Positions 45,976 through 55,423 are shown, numbered from the stretch's first letter. The stretch: DNA of 64,000 nt from Alteromonas sp. KUL106 (GCF_009811415.1 NZ_BLIG01000047.1:62001-126000), one strand, 5' to 3'. The notes: generated from the letters alone by a model not told the origin. Translations and numbers: made by a program.

Positions 45976-47139
45976 GTGAAACAACTAACGACCGTTTTTG
46001 CAAAATGGTGTTCTACCATACCATTTTTGCTTCTTTCTCCTTTGCTTCTCGCGCAAGAAGCCAGTGAAGAAGCCTCTTCGCTTAACTTGAGACGCGGTGC
46101 CACCGACATCAGCGGACAGGTCTACGATCTGCATATGCTGATGTTCTTTATTTGTGTTGGCATCGCGGTTGTAGTGTTTGGCGTGATGTTCGCCTCAATG
46201 TATTTGCATAGGAAGTCTCGTGGCGCCAAGCCTGCTCACTTCCACGAAAATGTGAAGGTGGAAATAGCGTGGACTGTTATCCCTTTCCTTATCCTTATTT
46301 TTATGGCTGTGCCTGCAGCGAACACCCTTATCGCCATGGAAGATACATCAGAGCCTGATATGACGGTAGTTGTTACTGGTTCGCAATGGAAATGGCACTA
46401 CAAATACATGGACAGCGATGTAGAGTTCTATTCTCTTCTCGCTACACAGCGAGAGCAAATAGAAAACAAATTCCAAAAAACAGACAACTATTTGCTAGAA
46501 GTTGACCGTCCGTTAGTCATTCCAACGGGGAAAAAAGTACGCTTTCTCATTACCTCTGATGACGTTATCCATTCTTGGTGGGTACCAGACTTTGCAGTGA
46601 AAAAAGATGCGAATCCGGGATTTATTAATGAATCTTGGGCCAAGGTTAACGAGCCGGGTATTTATCGCGGTCAATGCGCAGAGCTTTGTGGAAAAGACCA
46701 TGGCTATATGCCCGTAGTCGTCATTGCGAAAGAGCCTGCAGAGTTTGACAAATGGATGGGCGAACAAGAAGAAAGAGTTCGTAAGGCCAAAGAAGAAGAG
46801 CAGCGGTTGCTGTCGATGAATATGTCTATGGACGAATTAATGAAAGAAGGTGAGCGTGTTTACAACGCAACCTGTGCAGCGTGCCATATGCCAAACGGTG
46901 AGGGGTTACCCGGCGTATTCCCAGCATTGAAAGGGAGCAAAATGGCACTCGAAGATCAACAAGGTCATATTGATATCGTGCTTCACGGTAAATCAGGTAC
47001 GGCTATGCAGGCATTTGGCAAAATGCTAAGCCTTAAAGAAATTGCTGCAGTAGTGACTTACGAGCGCAATGCGTGGGGCAACAACACTGGCGATATGGTT
47101 CAGGCCAAAGACGTCAACGCAGTGGCAAACGGGAATTAG
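45976..47139 (+). CDS. coxB: cytochrome c oxidase subunit II with fused cytochrome c
   Basis: 387 aa, GTG start with GGAGG upstream. Signal peptide (WCSTIPFLLLSPLLLAQ), two membrane helices (LMFFICVGIAVVVFGVMFAS; VEIAWTVIPFLILIFMAVPA), then the CuA domain with CAELCGKDHGYM ligands. A C-terminal cytochrome c domain carries CAACHMPNGEG and a later methionine (probably AMQAF). The fusion makes this a caa3-type oxidase that can accept electrons through its own heme. First gene of the cluster. Confidence 0.96.
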   Translation: MKQLTTVFAKWCSTIPFLLLSPLLLAQEASEEASSLNLRRGATDISGQVYDLHMLMFFICVGIAVVVFGVMFASMYLHRKSRGAKPAHFHENVKVEIAWTVIPFLILIFMAVPAANTLIAMEDTSEPDMTVVVTGSQWKWHYKYMDSDVEFYSLLATQREQIENKFQKTDNYLLEVDRPLVIPTGKKVRFLITSDDVIHSWWVPDFAVKKDANPGFINESWAKVNEPGIYRGQCAELCGKDHGYMPVVVIAKEPAEFDKWMGEQEERVRKAKEEEQRLLSMNMSMDELMKEGERVYNATCAACHMPNGEGLPGVFPALKGSKMALEDQQGHIDIVLHGKSGTAMQAFGKMLSLKEIAAVVTYERNAWGNNTGDMVQAKDVNAVANGN

Positions 47140-47148
47140 GAGCAGACA

Positions 47149-48777
47149 ATGAGCAAAGCAACTGAAGTTATTTCGCCAGATACCACTGCGCCTCACGATG
47201 AGCACGCGCACCACGAACATGAGCACCACGACCATATTCCAAAGGGGATCACGCGCTGGCTGTTCACCACTAACCACAAAGACATAGGCACACTTTATCT
47301 TTGGTTTGCCTTTATTATGTTTTTAGTCGGTGGCGCGATGGCCATGGTGATCCGCGCTGAATTATTCCAGCCAGGCCTGCAAATTGTAGAGCCGAATTTT
47401 TTCAATCAAATGACCACTGTACATGGGCTTATTATGGTGTTTGGTGCCGTAATGCCAGCCTTTACAGGGCTCGCAAACTGGCTAATTCCAATGATGATAG
47501 GTGCGCCAGATATGGCGTTGCCTCGCATGAACAACTGGAGTTTTTGGATTTTACCTGGGGCCTTTTTAATACTGCTAAGTTCACTCTTTATGGAAGGCGG
47601 CGGCCCTGCTTTCGGTTGGACTTTCTACGCACCTCTTTCTACCACCTATAGCGGCGATTCAACGGCGCTGTTCGTGTTTTCCGTTCACATCATGGGTATT
47701 TCATCCATCATGGGCGCGATTAACGTAATAGTGACTATCTTTAACATGCGTGCCCCAGGCATGACATGGATGAAAATGCCGTTGTTTGTTTGGACGTGGC
47801 TTATTACAGCGTTCTTGCTTATTGCGGTAATGCCCGTACTTGCCGGTGCGGTGACCATGGTGCTAACTGACAAGTTCTTTGGTACGAGCTTCTTTGATGC
47901 TGCTGGCGGCGGCGACCCTGTCATGTTCCAGCACATTTTCTGGTTCTTTGGTCACCCTGAAGTCTACATTATGATCTTGCCCGCGTTTGGCATTATCTCG
48001 CAGATTGTTCCTACTTTCTCTAGAAAGCAGCTGTTTGGTTATGCCTCTATGGTGTACGCCACTGCGTCGATCGCGCTGCTGTCTTTCGTAGTATGGGCTC
48101 ACCATATGTTTACAACGGGCATGCCGGTGTACATGGAAATGTTCTTTATGTTTGCCACGATGCTTATCTCAGTGCCAACCGGAGTTAAGGTGTTTAACTG
48201 GGTAGCGACTATGTGGCGAGGCTCACTGAGCTTTGAAATGCCAATGATGTTCGCTATTGCCTTTATCGTACTGTTCACCATTGGCGGACTCTCTGGTCTG
48301 ATGCTAGCGATTACGCCTGTGGACTTCCAGTACCACGATACTTACTTTGTTGTGGCCCATTTCCACTATGTTCTGGTGACTGGAGCGGTCTTCTCTATTA
48401 TGGCAGCGGTGTATTATTGGTTGCCAAAATGGACGGGTAAAATGTACGACACAACCTTGGCGAAATGGCATTTCTGGTGCTCACTCGTGTCGGTAAATGT
48501 GTTGTTCTTCCCTATGCACTTTGTTGGTTTGGCGGGCATGCCGCGCCGCATCCCCGACTACGCATTGCAGTTTGCTGATTTTAATAAGTGGATAAGTGTG
48601 GGTGGTTTTGCTTTTGGATTATCTCAGCTCATCTTCCTTGCTCTACTTATCAAAGCGTGCAAGAAGCAGGGTGAAGCGGTATCAGCACAGGTTTGGGATG
48701 GTGCAGAAGGTTTGGAATGGGAAATTCCATCACCTGCTCCCTACCATACGTTTGAAACACCGCCCGTTGTTAAATAA
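47149..48777 (+). CDS. ctaD: cytochrome c oxidase subunit I
   Basis: 542 aa catalytic subunit with twelve membrane helices: heme a, heme a3 and CuB site. HPEVYIMILPAFG carries the cross-linked His-Tyr and the proton-channel Glu; AHHMFTTGM gives CuB histidines; HFHYVLVTGAVF gives heme ligands; GAPDMALPRMNN carries the D-channel Asp and Asn, so an A1-type pump. The first 25 residues are unusually His-rich (HDEHAHHEHEHHDH). Nine bases after coxB. Confidence 0.97.
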   Translation: MSKATEVISPDTTAPHDEHAHHEHEHHDHIPKGITRWLFTTNHKDIGTLYLWFAFIMFLVGGAMAMVIRAELFQPGLQIVEPNFFNQMTTVHGLIMVFGAVMPAFTGLANWLIPMMIGAPDMALPRMNNWSFWILPGAFLILLSSLFMEGGGPAFGWTFYAPLSTTYSGDSTALFVFSVHIMGISSIMGAINVIVTIFNMRAPGMTWMKMPLFVWTWLITAFLLIAVMPVLAGAVTMVLTDKFFGTSFFDAAGGGDPVMFQHIFWFFGHPEVYIMILPAFGIISQIVPTFSRKQLFGYASMVYATASIALLSFVVWAHHMFTTGMPVYMEMFFMFATMLISVPTGVKVFNWVATMWRGSLSFEMPMMFAIAFIVLFTIGGLSGLMLAITPVDFQYHDTYFVVAHFHYVLVTGAVFSIMAAVYYWLPKWTGKMYDTTLAKWHFWCSLVSVNVLFFPMHFVGLAGMPRRIPDYALQFADFNKWISVGGFAFGLSQLIFLALLIKACKKQGEAVSAQVWDGAEGLEWEIPSPAPYHTFETPPVVK

Positions 48778-48924
48778 CGATAGGTTGAGCTGTGAATAGA
48801 TTGTTCCTTTAACCGCAGATTGACAGGGATTGGAATGGCATTCACACATTACAAATGGTGGGGTAGATAAGTTGCTATGAGCGCTTACTAACCCTTACCT
48901 TTTGATTTACCTGGAGGTCGCGTG

Positions 48925-49512
48925 ATGTCACAGCAAAGTGCAAACAACAAGATGGTTATCAAACTTGTTGCCATTGTTATTGGCATGTTTGGCTTCGGTT
49001 TCGCCCTTGTTCCCCTATATGACGTATTTTGTGACGTAACAGGGATCAACGGCAAAACTGAGGGCACGGCTGCGGTTTATCAATCCGTTGAGATTGATGA
49101 ATCGCGAGAAGTGACTGTCGAGTTTATAACCCGCACAAATTCAGGCATGCCTTGGGAGTTTCGAGCTGAAACCAAGCGCGTAAAAGTGCACCCTGGTGAA
49201 TTAAATACGGTGTCTTTTTATGTGAGAAACCCAGCATCAAGCAACATAGTTGCGCAGGCTATTCCCTCGGTATCGCCCGGTATGGCAGCCCTTTATTTGA
49301 ACAAAACGGAATGCTTTTGCTTCAATCAGCAGCCTTTAGACGCAGGTAGCGAAGCCTATATGCCTATGCAGTTCTACGTAGACCCCCAGCTACCTGAAGA
49401 AATTACATTTTTTACCTTGCAGTACACACTCTATGACGTCACGGCGCGAGCCAGTGACCTAACGACAACACCGAATCCCTTTATGGCCTCGACACCATCA
49501 ACTGGCGAATAG
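48925..49512 (+). CDS. ctaG: cytochrome c oxidase assembly protein Cox11/CtaG
   Basis: 195 aa. One N-terminal membrane helix (LVAIVIGMFGFGFALVPLYDVF) anchors a periplasmic domain with the copper-binding motif ECFCFNQQPL. It delivers copper to CuB of subunit I. GGAGG lies seven bases before the ATG at 48925 (a GTG three bases earlier is possible). 147 bases after ctaD. Confidence 0.96.
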   Translation: MSQQSANNKMVIKLVAIVIGMFGFGFALVPLYDVFCDVTGINGKTEGTAAVYQSVEIDESREVTVEFITRTNSGMPWEFRAETKRVKVHPGELNTVSFYVRNPASSNIVAQAIPSVSPGMAALYLNKTECFCFNQQPLDAGSEAYMPMQFYVDPQLPEEITFFTLQYTLYDVTARASDLTTTPNPFMASTPSTGE

Positions 49513-49535
49513 ACCGAAGGGGTAAGGAGATAAAA

Positions 49536-50429
49536 ATGCAAACCGAAGTACAGAATCACGAATACCAAAAATATTATGTACCCGCACAAAGTCCATGGCC
49601 TATTGTAGGCGCCGTCGCACTGTTTTTAATCGCCGTAGGCGCAGGCAATTTTGTGGTTGAGGCAACGAAAGGCGAGGCTGGATATGGAGGTCATATCCTT
49701 CTTGCGGGTTTCACGGTTTTATTAGTCATGTTGGTTGGGTGGTTTAAAAACCAAATTGACGAGTCAATGGCAGGACTTTATAGCGATCAATTAGGGCGTT
49801 CATATCGTCAGGGAATGAGCTGGTTTATTTTCTCTGAAGTCATGTTTTTTGCCGCGTTCTTTGGCGCTTTATATTACGCCAGATTTATCTCTGTTCCATG
49901 GCTTGGCGGCGCATCGAACAATGCCATGACTAACGAGGTATTGTGGCCGGCCTTTGAAGCTATGTGGCCGCTTGTAAGTACGCCTGGAGGCATAACCACA
50001 CAAGAAATGAGTGCGGCAGGGCTACCGACGATAAATACGGTGATTTTACTTATTTCTTCTATCACCCTGCATTTTGCTCACGTGGGTTTAGAGCAAAATA
50101 AACGCAAGCAACTCACGGCAATGCTTGGTGTGACTATTTTACTTGGGTGTGTCTTTTTGGTTCTTCAGGTTCAAGAGTATATCCACGCCTATCGCGACTT
50201 AGGCCTAACTCTTCAGTCTGGCATTTACGGCAATACCTTCTTTATGCTCACAGGGTTTCACGGCATGCATGTGACCCTTGGCACCATTATTCTTATTGTT
50301 TTGTTTTTCAGGGTGCTAAAAGGTCATTTTACACCCGACAACCACTTCGCGTTCCAAGCAGGTAGCTGGTACTGGCACTTTGTTGATGTCGTGTGGGTAA
50401 TGCTCTACCTCTTTGTATACGTGCTTTAA
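49536..50429 (+). CDS. coxC: cytochrome c oxidase subunit III
   Basis: 297 aa with seven hydrophobic segments. Typical motifs: SPWPIVGAVALF, SWFIFSEVMFFAAFFGALYY, TLHFAHVGLEQNKRKQLTA and the ending FQAGSWYWHFVDVVWVMLYL. Stabilises subunit I. Shine-Dalgarno AAGGAG precedes the ATG. Confidence 0.97.
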   Translation: MQTEVQNHEYQKYYVPAQSPWPIVGAVALFLIAVGAGNFVVEATKGEAGYGGHILLAGFTVLLVMLVGWFKNQIDESMAGLYSDQLGRSYRQGMSWFIFSEVMFFAAFFGALYYARFISVPWLGGASNNAMTNEVLWPAFEAMWPLVSTPGGITTQEMSAAGLPTINTVILLISSITLHFAHVGLEQNKRKQLTAMLGVTILLGCVFLVLQVQEYIHAYRDLGLTLQSGIYGNTFFMLTGFHGMHVTLGTIILIVLFFRVLKGHFTPDNHFAFQAGSWYWHFVDVVWVMLYLFVYVL

Positions 50430-50436
50430 ACGCAGA

Positions 50437-50469
50437 ACCCCAAACTCAATAGGGCCTAGGGTTTGGGGT
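50437..50469. terminator. hairpin between convergent coxC and DUF2909
   Basis: ACCCCAAAC / GTTTGGGGT, perfect nine-base-pair stem, 15-base loop. No T run on either side, so its role as a terminator is uncertain; the DUF2909 stop codon lies at its edge. Confidence 0.55.
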
Positions 50470-50655
50470 AATTAGGCCCGTACCAATAGCGATTAGAATA
50501 ATAACAACGATGATGGCGGAAGTGAGCACACGTCGACCAATATATTTACTCATAGGTCCCTTTGACGTGTCGTTTTTCATCATGATGCGCATTGCCATGA
50601 ACAAATTCACAATCATGTATAGAACCAAAGCAACAAGGACTATTTTTATCAACAT
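50446..50655 (-). CDS. DUF2909 small membrane protein
   Basis: 69 aa with two membrane helices (IKIVLVALVLYMIVNLFMAM; LTSAIIVVIILIAIGTGLI) around a short basic loop. This matches DUF2909, found in oxidase gene clusters of many gammaproteobacteria; function unknown. GAGG precedes ATG 50655. It is the only minus-strand gene within the oxidase cluster. Confidence 0.85.
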   Translation of the reverse strand: MLIKIVLVALVLYMIVNLFMAMRIMMKNDTSKGPMSKYIGRRVLTSAIIVVIILIAIGTGLITPNPRPY

Positions 50656-50700
50656 ACTCACCTCTGTTTTTATTTTAGTTTTGCCCGGAGCGAGATAGTC

Positions 50701-51405
50701 ATGTCGTCTCGCACTCGTCTCGTTATTCCTTGGTTACTCACGGGTGTCAGTGTGGCGATTATGTGCGGTTTAGGGTTTTGGCAACTTGATCGCATGGTCC
50801 AAAAGCAACAACGTCTAGCTAGCATAGCGCAAAAGGAGCGCAATGGAACCTTGAGTTTGGAAGAGGCTCTGTCTGTTGATGATCCTCAGGACATTACTGT
50901 TTCATTCAATGGGGCATTAGATGGGAATCATGTTCTGCTTTTAGATAACCAGATTCACAATCAACGGGTAGGTTTCGACGTGATAGCTCCCGTTTTTACC
51001 AATGCCGGATGGTTATTAGTCAACTTTGGCTGGATACCTGCACCAGACTTAGCGCGCACCTTACCGGAGATCACTTTTACAAGCGAAATGCGCGAGTTCA
51101 CTGGCGTTATCAACGTGCCGGGTATTAACCCTTTGGTTAAAGAAACCAACATGACGTTGTCTCAGAGCCCAGCGCTGATACAGCACATCGAATTTCCAGC
51201 ACTAAGCAATGCCTTAGAGCGCAAGTTTTTACCCTTCATTCTTCACCTTACCACGCCTGATCCCGCGTTTATTCGCGAGCATCAGGCTGTTGTAATGTCT
51301 CCTGAAAAGCACCTTGGCTATGCCGTTCAATGGTTTGGCTTAGCCATTGCCGCCGCGGCCATTGGTGGCTTTGCAATTAGTAAAAAAGGACGTAGTTATG
51401 AGTAA
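50701..51405 (+). CDS. SURF1 family oxidase assembly protein
   Basis: 234 aa. Helices at both ends (IPWLLTGVSVAIMCGLGFWQ; YAVQWFGLAIAAAAIGGFAI) frame a periplasmic domain with the SURF1 motif LLDNQIHNQRVGFDVIAPV and LVNFGWIP. SURF1 proteins bind heme a and aid its insertion. Its last eight bases overlap the next gene. Confidence 0.94.
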   Translation: MSSRTRLVIPWLLTGVSVAIMCGLGFWQLDRMVQKQQRLASIAQKERNGTLSLEEALSVDDPQDITVSFNGALDGNHVLLLDNQIHNQRVGFDVIAPVFTNAGWLLVNFGWIPAPDLARTLPEITFTSEMREFTGVINVPGINPLVKETNMTLSQSPALIQHIEFPALSNALERKFLPFILHLTTPDPAFIREHQAVVMSPEKHLGYAVQWFGLAIAAAAIGGFAISKKGRSYE

Positions 51406-51937
51406 TGCTGCTTCGAAAAAAACATTAATCATTATGGTAGCGGTGTTTGTTTTGCCGGTTGTATTGGCAAAGCTTGCACTTGATAACGACTGGTTTACGA
51501 AAGGGGCTACCAATAAAGGTCAGCTGCTCGCTCCGACAATCGACATGAGTGCCCTTTTGGGGGACGTCGAACCAAAGTGGCGCTTACTTTATGTCATGCC
51601 TGATAAATGCGACTCGGTATGTGAGAACGCACTTTTTAGTATTAACCAAGTTTGGCTAGCGTTGGGTAAAGAATCTGATCGGGCTGAAGCATTGGTAGTC
51701 ACTACGTCCTCAAGCGACCAAAGCGCGATAGCCGCACTCGCAGACTACCCATTTGTAGAAACCTTAACAGTTATGTCACCCACCTCACTCGCTTCTAGCA
51801 GTGTTTACATTGTTGATACCCAAAATAACGCCATGCTCTTTTATGAAATTAAGGATGATAGAAAAGACGCTGTGATGGAAAGCCGAAATATGCTGGCCGA
51901 TATGAGAAAGCTTCTAAAGCTATCACGCATAGGATAA
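51398..51937 (+). CDS. unknown oxidase-cluster protein, Sco/thioredoxin-like
   Basis: 179 aa. One N-terminal membrane helix (LIIMVAVFVLPVVLAKLAL), then a periplasmic domain with WRLLYVMPDKCDSVCENALF, a CxxxC placed as in Sco copper proteins, and the sequel SINQVWLALGKESDR. The conserved Sco histidine is not obvious. Position between surf1 and ctaA and the coupling overlap with surf1 suggest a part in oxidase assembly. The ATG at 51398 is inside the end of surf1. Confidence 0.78.
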   Translation: MSNAASKKTLIIMVAVFVLPVVLAKLALDNDWFTKGATNKGQLLAPTIDMSALLGDVEPKWRLLYVMPDKCDSVCENALFSINQVWLALGKESDRAEALVVTTSSSDQSAIAALADYPFVETLTVMSPTSLASSSVYIVDTQNNAMLFYEIKDDRKDAVMESRNMLADMRKLLKLSRIG

Positions 51938-51942
51938 CAGTC

Positions 51943-53172
51943 ATGAAAAAATTAACTCTATTTAGTCTTTTCTTAGCGGCGGTTGTTATTATTTTAGGGG
52001 CGTACACGCGCCTAACTGATGCAGGGCTCGGGTGCCCGGATTGGCCAGGATGTTACGGAAATTTAACTGTGCCGTTAAGCGAGGAAAAGGTGGCACAAGC
52101 CAATGCTGCGTATCCTGAGCGTCCGGTAGAGGCATTTAAAGCGTGGAATGAAATGATTCACCGCTATTTTGCGGGAACACTAGGGCTGTGTGTGCTAGCG
52201 ATCGCCATTATTGCAGTGAGACAGCGCCATAAAGGTACGCCCGTTAAACTCCCTTTATTGCTTTTGGGGCTTATCATCTTTCAGGCTGCTCTTGGAATGT
52301 GGACCGTGACGCTTAACCTGCTACCGGTTGTCGTCATGGGGCACTTGTTGGGAGGCTTTTCTGTGCTCTCTTGCCTGTTTATTCTTTATCTTCGTTTGCG
52401 ACACACCGCAGATGATGCTCCGGAAAATAGAGACGCATCCTTTCCTCACGCTACGCATGACTCAGTCATAGGCGATTCACCTCAAAGCATGGGATTTCAG
52501 CGAAATCTGAAACGCTTCGCTTTCATAGGGCTAGGCGTGCTTGTCACGCAAATTGCGCTGGGCGGATGGACGTCTGCGAATTATGCGGCGCTGGCTTGCA
52601 CGGAAATGCCGGTATGTGAAAGTGGGTGGCAGGAAAGAATTGATATAGCGGGTGCATTTAGCGTACCTGATGCAGATAATTATGAATTTGGTGCGCACGA
52701 TTATGGCGAGCGAGTCACCATGCATATTGTCCATAGGTTCGGCGCAGTCGTTACGTTTTTATACTTGCTGGCACTAGGTGTAAGCGTATTGATAAGTCGT
52801 CACGTTTCACAGAAACAAAAATATGTGGGGGCATTTATGCTGCTCGCATTGTGCACGCAAGTAGCACTGGGACTTAGCAATATCGTCTTCATGCTGCCAC
52901 TGGCCGTTGCTGTGCTCCATAATGCTGTTGCGGCTGTGCTGCTGCTTTCGTTACTCAACCTTATTTTTACGGTTTTTCTGGCGCTAGAAAATGGCCCAGT
53001 GACCCATACGGAAAAGCAAAGGGGTTTTACAATCACCAGTGATAAATCACTGCACAGTGCAAGTGCTTATAAAACTTACGAAAAGCCTTTACACGATCCT
53101 ATACATGACCCTTTTACCGGGTCTGCGTCTTCTCACATTCTCCCCAAAGCTCCAGGAGGTTTCCATGGCTAA
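51943..53172 (+). CDS. ctaA: heme A synthase (COX15/CtaA)
   Basis: Oxidises the heme O methyl group to make heme A. 409 aa, longer than the usual 330-360. Eight membrane helices; heme histidines in EMIHRYFAGTLG, VVMGHLLGGFSV, HIVHRFGAVVTF and VLHNAVAAVLL; the opening GAYTRLTDAGLGCPDWPGCYG is the family signature. A hydrophilic insert of about 40 residues separates the two halves, and a 55-residue Pro/His-rich tail follows the last helix. Eight-base overlap with ctaB. Confidence 0.95.
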   Translation: MKKLTLFSLFLAAVVIILGAYTRLTDAGLGCPDWPGCYGNLTVPLSEEKVAQANAAYPERPVEAFKAWNEMIHRYFAGTLGLCVLAIAIIAVRQRHKGTPVKLPLLLLGLIIFQAALGMWTVTLNLLPVVVMGHLLGGFSVLSCLFILYLRLRHTADDAPENRDASFPHATHDSVIGDSPQSMGFQRNLKRFAFIGLGVLVTQIALGGWTSANYAALACTEMPVCESGWQERIDIAGAFSVPDADNYEFGAHDYGERVTMHIVHRFGAVVTFLYLLALGVSVLISRHVSQKQKYVGAFMLLALCTQVALGLSNIVFMLPLAVAVLHNAVAAVLLLSLLNLIFTVFLALENGPVTHTEKQRGFTITSDKSLHSASAYKTYEKPLHDPIHDPFTGSASSHILPKAPGGFHG

Positions 53173-54082
53173 GTCAGTCTCTTTACATGCACGCGCCTCG
53201 CGTCAGCACAATGCGGTAACATGGCGTGATTACTATGAAATGACCAAGCCTAATGTGGTCATGCTGTTGTTACTCACCGCGTTAGTGGGGATGTGTTTAG
53301 CCACGCCGACATGGGTAAACGCAAGCGTGCTCATCTGCGGCTTGCTGGGTATCGGCATGCTGTCGGCATCGGCAGCCGTTATTAATCACGTGGTTGACCA
53401 TAAAATAGACAGTGTAATGGCGCGTACTTTTAATCGCCCGGTTGCAAAAGGCAAAGTCAGTGTAAACAATGCGCTGTGGTTTGCCGGCGGTTTAGGTGTG
53501 GTTGGGTTTGCAGTGCTGGCGTTTTTTGTGAATATGCTGACCGCGTGGTTAACTTTAGCGAGTCTCGTAGGCTATGCGTTTATTTACACAATGTATTTAA
53601 AGCGTGCTACGCCTCAGAACATTGTCATTGGAGGTCTAGCGGGCGCTGCACCGCCGCTTTTAGGCTGGACTGCAGTAACCGGTGAAATACATGCACACGC
53701 CCTACTCCTGGTGCTTATTATTTTTACCTGGACCCCGCCACATTTTTGGGCGCTCGCTATTCATAGAGAAAAAGACTATGCGAAAGCAAAAGTGCCGATG
53801 TTACCTGTAACCCATGGGGTTGCGTTCACAAAAACATCTGTTTTGCTGTATACGGTCTTGCTCGGACTTGTGTGTTTACTTCCCTATCTCACTGGCATGA
53901 GCGACCTTATATATTTGATTGGCTCGAGTGTGCTTAATATTGGATTTTTATATTATGCATTAAAGTTAAAATTTGATGCTCAGTCACAAACCGCAATGAA
54001 AACTTTTAGGTTTTCAATTATCCATCTCATGGTATTGTTTGTAGTATTACTAGTCGACCACTACATACCACTGAGTTTATGA
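53165..54082 (+). CDS. ctaB: heme O synthase (protoheme IX farnesyltransferase)
   Basis: 305 aa UbiA-type prenyltransferase with nine hydrophobic segments; adds a farnesyl chain to heme B. The Asp-rich motif NHVVDHKIDSVMARTFNRP and TWTPPHFWALAIHREKDY are typical. GGAGG eight bases before ATG 53165, inside the end of ctaA. The longer reading (53039) is rejected. Followed by sco with a four-base overlap. Confidence 0.96.
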   Translation: MAKSVSLHARASRQHNAVTWRDYYEMTKPNVVMLLLLTALVGMCLATPTWVNASVLICGLLGIGMLSASAAVINHVVDHKIDSVMARTFNRPVAKGKVSVNNALWFAGGLGVVGFAVLAFFVNMLTAWLTLASLVGYAFIYTMYLKRATPQNIVIGGLAGAAPPLLGWTAVTGEIHAHALLLVLIIFTWTPPHFWALAIHREKDYAKAKVPMLPVTHGVAFTKTSVLLYTVLLGLVCLLPYLTGMSDLIYLIGSSVLNIGFLYYALKLKFDAQSQTAMKTFRFSIIHLMVLFVVLLVDHYIPLSL

Positions 54083-54723
54083 ATCAACGAACTACCGTTG
54101 GCCTAGTCGCATTCTTGGCACTGTGTGCGGGCATTGTCGGGGCGCTTTATATCGCGCCCCCAAGTGTTGAAAGTCAGCCTGAATACTTTCAGCGCTACCC
54201 TGAGCCAAGAGCAATATCACCGTTTACACTCACGTCGCACGAAGGCGATGTATTTGATAACTCATCGCTCAAAGGGCAATGGAGTCTGCTATTTGTGGGC
54301 TATACGTTTTGCCCCGATATTTGTCCAACTACCATGGCTGAACTTAGCGGAATATATCCTGAACTAAAAGCATTAAGTCGTGTCGAACCTATTCGGGTTG
54401 TGTTTGTATCTGTCGATCCAAACCGCGATTCGATAACTAGACTTTCAGAGTATGTGAGCTATTTTAATGAGGAGTTCATTGCCGTTACCGGAGAGCACAA
54501 GGCGTTATTTCCATTCGTACGTAATTTAGGAATGATGTATGCCATTGCTGAAAGTACCGACAATCCCAATTATTTAGTTGACCACAGTGCATCTGTCGTA
54601 CTTGTCGACCCTGAAGCTAGGGTGATAGGAAGATTCAAACCAAAAAGAGAGCCAGGAAAGCTATCGATAAGTGACTCCCAGCAAATATTGGCTGATATGC
54701 CGATAATAATCTCGAAGCAGTAA
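54079..54723 (+). CDS. SCO family copper chaperone
   Basis: 214 aa. N-terminal membrane helix (TVGLVAFLALCAGIVGALYI) and a periplasmic thioredoxin-like domain with the copper site GYTFCPDICPTT (CxxxC) and the third ligand His in LVDHSASVVLV. Loads copper into the CuA centre of subunit II. ATGA overlap with ctaB. Confidence 0.95.
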   Translation: MNQRTTVGLVAFLALCAGIVGALYIAPPSVESQPEYFQRYPEPRAISPFTLTSHEGDVFDNSSLKGQWSLLFVGYTFCPDICPTTMAELSGIYPELKALSRVEPIRVVFVSVDPNRDSITRLSEYVSYFNEEFIAVTGEHKALFPFVRNLGMMYAIAESTDNPNYLVDHSASVVLVDPEARVIGRFKPKREPGKLSISDSQQILADMPIIISKQ

Positions 54724-54724
54724 T

Positions 54725-55312
54725 ATGGAAATAAAAATCAGACAAGGTGTGGCATCTGACGCTGCGCAAACTACACCGCTAATATTGAATGCGGCGAAAT
54801 CGTTGTTAACGTCTATTTTTGGACATAATAGAAATAAAACGGCAGACGGCTACCTTTCTCATGCTTGGGAACTAGGTGGCGGCCAATATGGCTTCAATAA
54901 CCATTGGGTAGCGTGCTCCGGTGATGAAGTACTCGGGGTAGTGACAGCCTGGCATAGTCGATTAGGTGCCGCGTTTGATAGAGCAACCCTCGATAGTATT
55001 ATTTCGTATTTTACCCTCGACGAAGCCATGACGGTGCTCATGCGTAATCAGACGGTGGCCATCAACCTCACACCGCCTGCCAATACTGAACTCATGATCG
55101 GGCATCTTTCGGTTGAAGAAAGCTCCCGTCGTACTGGTATAGGATCAATGTTAGTGGATGCCATGCAGGCGCGAGCGGAAAAACTCAAGAAACGTAAGCT
55201 TGTGTTAGATGTTGAAGTGGCTAACGTGCCGGCTATTCGTTTTTATCAACGCCATGGATTTGCCGAAGAGTCGATCAATAAAGGCTTCATACGTTTTGCT
55301 CGGCCTGTTTAG
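54725..55312 (+). CDS. GNAT-family N-acetyltransferase
   Basis: 195 aa. The acetyl-CoA loop SRRTGIGSMLVDAMQARAEK and the closing RFYQRHGFAEESINKG mark the GNAT fold in the C-terminal half. Target not predictable. It begins two bases after sco and is probably co-transcribed with the oxidase cluster, though functionally unrelated in appearance. Confidence 0.9.
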   Translation: MEIKIRQGVASDAAQTTPLILNAAKSLLTSIFGHNRNKTADGYLSHAWELGGGQYGFNNHWVACSGDEVLGVVTAWHSRLGAAFDRATLDSIISYFTLDEAMTVLMRNQTVAINLTPPANTELMIGHLSVEESSRRTGIGSMLVDAMQARAEKLKKRKLVLDVEVANVPAIRFYQRHGFAEESINKGFIRFARPV

Positions 55313-55423
55313 GTAAACGTTTTCTTATATAAGCGCGAACGTCGAGGTTCAATGCTCGCGCTTAGCGTCACGCCTACCTTAATCCAAAGCTAAATGTTTC
55401 CACGCTTAAACTTTCAATGCGCC

